From Candidatus Zixiibacteriota bacterium (GTDB lineage: Bacteria > Zixibacteria > MSB-5A5 > SM1-73): 28,077 nucleotides of DNA. The position numbers and the translations under genes were made by a program. Shown here in pieces: positions 24,273-28,077 of the stretch. Numbering within the stretch: position 1 is the stretch's first letter; each line of letters opens with the position of its first letter. The stretch covers positions 1-28,077 of the forward strand of contig JAGMFA010000008.1 in the NCBI GenBank assembly GCA_023127875.1. The letters are read 5' to 3'. The notes beneath the pieces are model-generated. The model made no database searches and had not been told where the DNA came from. It worked only from the letters and a program-made list of their open reading frames with translations.

Positions 24273-24336
24273 TGTGCCTGTCGGGTCCCCGACCCGACAG
24301 AAACCTCCCGCCAGGTCAGGGGACCTGGCGGGCACA
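24273..24336. repeat. Double-hairpin palindromic element
   Basis: Two perfect adjacent hairpins: CTGTCGGGTC/GACCCGACAG (24278-24287 and 24291-24300, 3-nt loop) and CCCGCCAGGTC/GACCTGGCGGG (24307-24317 and 24322-24332, 4-nt loop). They are enclosed by TGTGC and GCACA (24273-24277, 24332-24336), giving a three-way-junction or cruciform shape. It looks like a dispersed non-autonomous repeat of the host genome. Confidence 0.75.
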
Positions 24337-24338
24337 GA

Positions 24339-24371
24339 AAAATTCTTCATCTGTTTCATCTGTTGGGAATT
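24339..24371. repeat. Direct repeat copy 2 (33 bp)
   Basis: Exact second copy of 24141-24173. It starts 2 bp after the double-hairpin element, so the element and repeat may form one composite unit. Confidence 0.8.
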
Positions 24372-24439
24372 TCCGAGCTTCAAGCCTCGAAACCAGCTTC
24401 GAAAAACTACTTTTCCTTCCTCCTTGCCTCAGGACAAAG

Positions 24440-25696
24440 TCAAGGTGTATCCTTTTTCTGCCTGAAGGAGAGCTTCTTTTTCAAATCCTCCACATCCTTT
24501 CTCCAGGCGCCCAGAAGATTTTCAAGCCTCTCGAATCCTTCAGGATTTTTCTGCTTGGATATCTTGAAGTATTCTAAACCGAATATAAAGACCGTGGATG
24601 CGAAGATGCTCAAGATTCCTGAAAGCACCACCAGAAGCGCCCTTTTGGGCTTGACTCTCTTCTCTGGAGGGACGGCCCTGTCCAGAACCTGAATAGTGGG
24701 AGTGTCTTTTGTCTCTTGGATTTTGTATTGCTCATATTGTTGGGTCAAAAGCTCAAATACTCCCTCCTGAATTTTTACCTCCCTAACCAGACGCGCCAAC
24801 TTGAGGCTTAAAGAGGGAACCTCAGTGAAAGGAACGTCCAGAACCGTTCTCCCTTTTGTGTTTTCAGTCTGGTTTCCCAGCTGTAAAATCTCCAGCTGTT
24901 TTTTTATTTCGTTTATTCTGCTTCTCAGCGACCTAATTTGTGGATGTGAAGAAGACATGGTTTTGCTCAACACATTCAGATCGATCTCTGAGGAGACTAA
25001 CTGGGCTTTCAGATCGGCGGCCTTCTCAATAGCGGCTTTCATCTGATCGTCCAAAAGGATGGTCTTGTTCTCCTCTTTGAATCTTTTCAAATTCTCCTCT
25101 GCCCGGGTTAACTCCATTTGAGTTTGAACCAATCTTTCCTCTATAAACACCCGAGCATTCTTTGCCTGAGACGCGCTTGTCTCTCTGTTGACCCGATCCA
25201 GCTCCTCCACAAACCGATTTGCCACCTTGGCGGTTCTGATTTTATCTTTGTCCTCATAAGATAGCGATATCAGACCCTCCTCAGTTACCTTTACCGAAAC
25301 ATGTGCGAAAAGCTCTCTTAAAGCTCTCTCCATGGATTTGGTTTTATAGGCTTCCATCAGATTTTCCTTTTCCACCACCACCTCTCCTACGGTTCTTGAT
25401 TTTAAAATTGCGGCGAAGATATCTGATGGAGTTGCCATAAAAGGCAAAGAGAAAGAGGTGGCGAGTCCAGAGGCCGTGCCCATAAGGGAAGATGCCACTC
25501 CTAAACCTACGGCTTCTCCTCCCGGAGGAAGAATGGTGGTGGTGGCACGATACCAGCTGGGAAGCAAAAAGGAAAGAATCGCCACAATTAAACATACCCC
25601 CACCAGGTTTAAAAAGATGAACCGGCGGTAGCCTACCAGGATGGTTAGGTAGGTGTAAATGTTTACTTTTTCTGCTTCAAGTTCTCGGGCTTCCAT
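24440..25696 (-). CDS. Polysaccharide chain-length determinant (Wzz/GNVR family)
   Basis: 418 residues with two membrane helices, near 28-50 (RFIFLNLVGVCLIVAILSFLL) and 353-376 (ALLVVLSGILSIFASTVFIF). The periplasmic part is long and coiled-coil rich (NARVFIEERLVQTQMELTRAEENLKR, shown in part). The conserved Wzz proline motif precedes helix 2 (RAVPPEKRVKPKR). There is no C-terminal tyrosine kinase (BY-kinase) domain; the tail is a short charged cytosolic helix. It sets polymer length with Wzy in the inner membrane and probably contacts the SLBB export protein encoded 37 bp upstream. About 100 residues longer than enterobacterial Wzz, as in capsule-type co-polymerases. Confidence 0.9.
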   Translation of the reverse strand: MEARELEAEKVNIYTYLTILVGYRRFIFLNLVGVCLIVAILSFLLPSWYRATTTILPPGGEAVGLGVASSLMGTASGLATSFSLPFMATPSDIFAAILKSRTVGEVVVEKENLMEAYKTKSMERALRELFAHVSVKVTEEGLISLSYEDKDKIRTAKVANRFVEELDRVNRETSASQAKNARVFIEERLVQTQMELTRAEENLKRFKEENKTILLDDQMKAAIEKAADLKAQLVSSEIDLNVLSKTMSSSHPQIRSLRSRINEIKKQLEILQLGNQTENTKGRTVLDVPFTEVPSLSLKLARLVREVKIQEGVFELLTQQYEQYKIQETKDTPTIQVLDRAVPPEKRVKPKRALLVVLSGILSIFASTVFIFGLEYFKISKQKNPEGFERLENLLGAWRKDVEDLKKKLSFRQKKDTP

Positions 25697-25733
25697 TCTC
25701 CAATCCCCGTTCTTTAACTAAGACCACCCTTTT

Positions 25734-27332
25734 TCATTCAGTGGCTTGCTGAATCACCAAATAAATGGTGGCAACATTCCCCAAAACCAGCATGGTGTCC
25801 CTAAAGAACTTCCAATAGTTCCTTTCAGGCTTTTCCGGGACCAAAATGGTATCTCCCGGATCTATTCTGCGACGTTTAGATGGCTTCATTCTTTCTCCGG
25901 TCTGTCCTTTGATGATCAGGATCTTGTTTTTACGCGCCTTCCACGAGAACCCCCCAGCCCGATCTATATAATACTTATAATTCTTACCGGGTTCGTAGGG
26001 AATCAACCCTGGATTTATCACGCTTCCTGAAATATTGACCACCATGCTCTTGGGTGGTATGTCGATTACATCCCCATCTTTTAAGGCGACGTCATATTCG
26101 CTCAATCCTTCCACTAATAGTTTTTCAAAATTGCATGCCACCCTTCCTGGCTTCTCCCGGGATCTGAGTCTGAAGTAATCATATTCCGACTCGGTCATAT
26201 CTGCAACCGGGATGTTTTTTAATCTTTCGAATTCAGGATCAACCACGTTATAGGATCTGACCATCTCCGCCTCAGCCAGAGAAGCGTTTAGGGTGAATCC
26301 ACCAGCCTTTGTGATGATTTGAGATAGCTTTGTTTTGTCTTCCTCAATATTATACACCCCCGGATAGTACACCTCTCCTTGGACGATTACCTGATCTTTC
26401 TTATGGAATTTGGGAACTGTTCGTATAAATACCCGGTCATCTGGCAAAAGAGGTAGATTTTTCTGAGGATTATCCCCCGTTAGCAATCCTTTGAGATTAA
26501 TGGGAATGGTGGTGGTGGTGAGGTTATCCGGATTGAACCTGATTAGCTCCCCCTGCAGAAGATCCACATCCATGGTTAAACCATGGGCTAAACGTATCAG
26601 ATCCAGAAGACTATCTTGGGGAACATATTCAAATTCGCCACCTGATTTCACCGCCCCGTAAATTCCCACTGCGTTTATACTGACCTCTCTTGCCGGCACA
26701 AAAATGACCTCTCCACCAAAAACATAGGGATTTCTGCTGCGATCACCTATCCGTTTAAACCTGAACACATCGACGGTGGTTTTGCTTTTGTCAGGACGAG
26801 TAAGTATGATGTTCCGGCGGGAGGAGTTTTCCAGAAACCCACCAGTTATGTCAATTACCTCCGATACCCGAGTGTTAGCATACACGGAGTAAATCCCCGG
26901 AGCCTTGACGACTCCCGCCACTACAACCTTAACCCTCCTTAATTTCAGCAGGGTAATGGTCACCCGAGCGTTTCTATAAGATCGAAGAATAGCTTCCCGG
27001 ATGGTATTCTTTGCTTCTGCCAGATACTCACCTCCCACTTGAACCTTCCCCACCCTGGGGATCAACAGATTTCCCTCAGGGGTCACACTCAAAGTGTGAT
27101 GAATGTTAAGTTCTCCCCAGATATCGATGGAGAGCTCGTCTCCCGTCCCTAATATATACTCTGCCGGATCTATACTTTTCTCCAGAACCTGCATTGGTTC
27201 GCCAGTGGTGGAGGACAAGATCGAAACCTTTTCTGGCGTGACAACTTGTCCGTGAATTCGGTTAAGTGGGAAAATTGAATTTAAGAGAATTAAGGAGAAG
27301 ATCAGAAAAAATTTCAGGCGCTCTTTTTTCAA
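25734..27332 (-). CDS. SLBB-domain polysaccharide export protein (Wza-like)
   Basis: 532 residues. The start is TTG at 27332 with AGGAG 8 bp upstream; no nearby ATG fits the signal sequence. Residues 1-29 form a Sec signal peptide (MKKERLKFFLIFSLILLNS, then IHGQ) with no lipobox Cys, unlike Wza. A Poly_export domain follows (EYILGTGDELSIDIWGE, LLIPRVGKVQVGG). Several SLBB repeats then appear (VKAPGIYSVYANTRVSEVI, GEVYYPGVYNIEEDKTKLS, SGSVINPGLIPYEPG). A hydrophobic stretch near the C-terminus (TMLVLGNVATIYLVIQ) may span a membrane. It forms the periplasmic/outer-membrane export channel. It is the first gene of the cluster and is preceded by a long leader with a terminator-like hairpin. Confidence 0.92.
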   Translation of the reverse strand: MKKERLKFFLIFSLILLNSIFPLNRIHGQVVTPEKVSILSSTTGEPMQVLEKSIDPAEYILGTGDELSIDIWGELNIHHTLSVTPEGNLLIPRVGKVQVGGEYLAEAKNTIREAILRSYRNARVTITLLKLRRVKVVVAGVVKAPGIYSVYANTRVSEVIDITGGFLENSSRRNIILTRPDKSKTTVDVFRFKRIGDRSRNPYVFGGEVIFVPAREVSINAVGIYGAVKSGGEFEYVPQDSLLDLIRLAHGLTMDVDLLQGELIRFNPDNLTTTTIPINLKGLLTGDNPQKNLPLLPDDRVFIRTVPKFHKKDQVIVQGEVYYPGVYNIEEDKTKLSQIITKAGGFTLNASLAEAEMVRSYNVVDPEFERLKNIPVADMTESEYDYFRLRSREKPGRVACNFEKLLVEGLSEYDVALKDGDVIDIPPKSMVVNISGSVINPGLIPYEPGKNYKYYIDRAGGFSWKARKNKILIIKGQTGERMKPSKRRRIDPGDTILVPEKPERNYWKFFRDTMLVLGNVATIYLVIQQATE

Positions 27333-27357
27333 GTTCTAAACTCCTTTCAGATAATTT

Positions 27358-27403
27358 AAAAAAGCCGAGTTATTTATGGGACAAACATGTCACCTAACTC
27401 GGC
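27358..27403 (-). terminator. Terminator-like hairpin in the leader of the polysaccharide operon
   Basis: On the minus strand GCCGAGTTA (27403-27395) pairs perfectly with TAACTCGGC (27372-27364), and TTTTTT follows directly (27363-27358). The 22-nt loop is long for an intrinsic terminator. It lies 18 bp before the SD of the first gene, so stopping here would prevent expression of the whole operon: a possible attenuator. The loop sequence GGTGACATGTTTGTCCC also resembles some insertion-sequence ends, so a remnant origin is possible. Confidence 0.55.
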
Positions 27404-27667
27404 ATCATCTTACAAAGGCAAGCTTCCTTCAAACCATAAGACAAACAATATACCGAAATCATGTCCAATGGATCCTGTGGGCCTCATTTCCTCAGCCATT
27501 CTAAGCATCAAAGCTTGGTTGTGTGAGTTTACGGCTGTTCCATTTAACGGTTCAAAGTTCTCAAATCCTCACTTCAACCTAACTTTCAAACCCATTCGCT
27601 TATGTGGTAGGTTTTTCCTCCTTTTTGGGGTTTAAAGATCCACTTTCCCAGCTTTTTTAAAAGCTCA
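27404..27667 (-). ncRNA. Candidate structured 5' leader RNA
   Basis: From the predicted start (about 27667) to the hairpin at 27403 the transcript contains no credible reading frame but many complementary segments (plus coordinates): AGCTTT/AAAGCT at the 5' end, 27628-27633 with 27588-27593, 27608-27613 with 27576-27581 (these two cross, a potential pseudoknot), 27581-27586 with 27554-27559, and 27533-27537 with 27493-27497 enclosing an AAGC/GCTT hairpin (27503-27516). I matched it to no known riboswitch, nor to the JUMPstart/ops motif. A regulatory or antiterminator RNA is inferred. Confidence 0.35.
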
Positions 27668-27673
27668 CAATTT

Positions 27674-27702
27674 AGTATACTAAAATGTCAATTCCCTGTC
27701 AA
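27674..27702 (-). promoter_or_regulatory. Sigma70-type promoter of the polysaccharide cluster
   Basis: Minus strand: -35 TTGACA (27702-27697), 17-bp spacer, -10 TATACT (27679-27674). It is a near-perfect consensus, so the start site should be near 27667. A second TTGACA inside the spacer (6 bp from the -10) is at the wrong distance. It lies just beyond the terminator of the preceding unit, as expected for a new operon. Confidence 0.8.
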
Positions 27703-27716
27703 GATATTATTTATAA

Positions 27717-27752
27717 AAAAGGGACAGGTATAGGTACATGGTATCCCCTTTT
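27717..27752 (-). terminator. Intrinsic terminator after the small gene at 27751-28065
   Basis: On minus, AAAAGGG (27752-27746) pairs with CCCTTTT (27723-27717), and the T-run continues to 27715. The hairpin starts in the stop codon of the preceding frame. The loop (about 22 nt) is larger than usual. It separates that unit from the promoter at 27674-27702. Confidence 0.5.
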
Positions 27753-28065
27753 AGCTTTCTCTTTGTAGTTTGGGCGAAGCAGTGTTTCCAGTCTTATTGG
27801 GGGTAGATTGAGCACACCTTCCCAGACGGGTCTCCGTGATTAAGAATCCCTTCACTATGTCGTTTGAGTTTTCGGGCAAACCTGATAAGCTCGGGGTTCT
27901 TGCTTTCCTTAGCAAGATTACACCACCTCGTATGAGTGCATACGCATCATCCAGAGCCGTTTTCGCTCGCTCTTTATTGCGATGCCCATAAATCTCTTTT
28001 CTGCCAGAGGCCGAATTTTTTACTTGACCTGGAAAGAAGTATTGTGTTATACTCATGCCAGACAT
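27751..28065 (-). CDS. Small hypothetical protein or structured RNA
   Basis: A 104-codon frame with a very strong SD (AGGAGG at 28070-28075, 5 bp before ATG) and a terminator directly at its stop, so the segment is probably transcribed. The protein (MSGMSITQYFFPGQ, later ERAKTALDDAYALIRGG, end ASPKLQRES) matches no family I know and has no membrane segment. Against a protein: two perfect back-to-back hairpins lie inside the frame, CGTATG/CATACG with a 4-nt loop and CTTGCT/AGCAAG with a 6-nt loop (about 27905-27945). This is more like a structured RNA or a decayed mobile-element end. I list it as a coding call with low confidence. Confidence 0.35.
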   Translation of the reverse strand: MSGMSITQYFFPGQVKNSASGRKEIYGHRNKERAKTALDDAYALIRGGVILLRKARTPSLSGLPENSNDIVKGFLITETRLGRCAQSTPNKTGNTASPKLQRES

Positions 28066-28077
28066 CTTCTCCTCCTT

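Larger units (their letters stand above)
24047..24439. other. Repeat-rich non-coding gap
   Basis: There is no gene here. It contains a 33-bp exact direct repeat (24141-24173 and 24339-24371), each copy followed by related sequence (CAAGCCTCGAAACGAGCTTCG and its copy with one change), with a double-hairpin element between them (24273-24336). The first 90 bp (around 24090-24140) also carry CGAAGCTCG-type fragments. The short frames open on plus here read through the palindromes and are not believable genes. Confidence 0.6.

Noticed and set aside
24251..24692. Overlapping plus-strand frames of 60-140 codons.
   Set aside because: They read through perfect palindromes and into the antisense of the Wzz gene, have no SD and look non-biological in composition.
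24440..25696. Reading the Wzz protein as a fused tyrosine autokinase (Wzc-like).
   Set aside because: The protein ends about 40 residues after the second helix, with no Walker motifs or Tyr cluster.
27387..27635. Plus-strand 82-codon frame inside the leader region.
   Set aside because: It lies antisense to the predicted leader, has no SD and overlaps the terminator-like hairpin; best explained as chance.
27404..27667. Possible c-di-GMP or other known riboswitch, or a JUMPstart/ops element, before the export gene.
   Set aside because: I could not find the conserved core bases of these classes or the ops motif GGCGGTAGCGTG.

Overview
The window looks like a chromosomal segment of a Gram-negative-type bacterium, by eye moderately AT-rich. 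The evidence is a Wzx/Wzy-type surface polysaccharide locus with an SLBB export protein and a Wzz-type chain-length protein. I could not place it taxonomically from sequence alone. The gene style and abundant intergenic palindromes fit an uncultivated candidate-phylum lineage, but that is inference. Every gene I could support is on the minus strand, so transcription runs from the right edge to the left.

Right side (27.7 kb to 8.1 kb): a surface polysaccharide (O-antigen or capsule) cluster. A consensus sigma70-like promoter (27674-27702) precedes a leader of about 330 nt that ends in a terminator-like hairpin just before the first gene. The order is then SLBB export protein, Wzz-like protein, four enzymes matching the WbpB/WbpD/WbpE/WbpI set for a UDP-2,3-diacetamido-2,3-dideoxy-uronic acid, a Wzx flippase, a SAM methyltransferase, an O-antigen polymerase/ligase, three glycosyltransferases and an NDP-sugar epimerase/dehydratase. 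Next comes an unusual 795-residue fusion of a WecA/MraY-type transferase with a WbaP-type domain whose catalytic dyad looks lost. Seryl-tRNA synthetase closes the block.

Middle (7.8 to 1.6 kb): an operon with a cytosolic alpha/alpha-toroid (terpene-cyclase-like) protein carrying a DLDD motif, a membrane protein of about four helices, an ECF transporter S component (frameshifted here), a double-ABC EcfA and EcfT. After a 290-bp stretch with a MITE-like palindromic element and a gene remnant come a secreted MBL-fold hydrolase and a CcdA/DsbD-like membrane protein. The ECF substrate is unknown, and the association with the toroid protein is the best candidate for an undescribed system.

Left side (1.6 kb to 1): two adjacent immune-type genes, a TIR-TPR protein and a partial TIR-like protein. 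They are separated by a roughly 83-bp imperfect palindrome resembling an integron attC site, and a related shorter element lies upstream. This suggests, without proving it, that they were acquired as cassettes.

Two genes (the ECF S component and the WbpI-like 2-epimerase) carry single-base indels at short homopolymers that swap the reading frame. No tRNA, rRNA, CRISPR array, integrase or transposase gene was seen.
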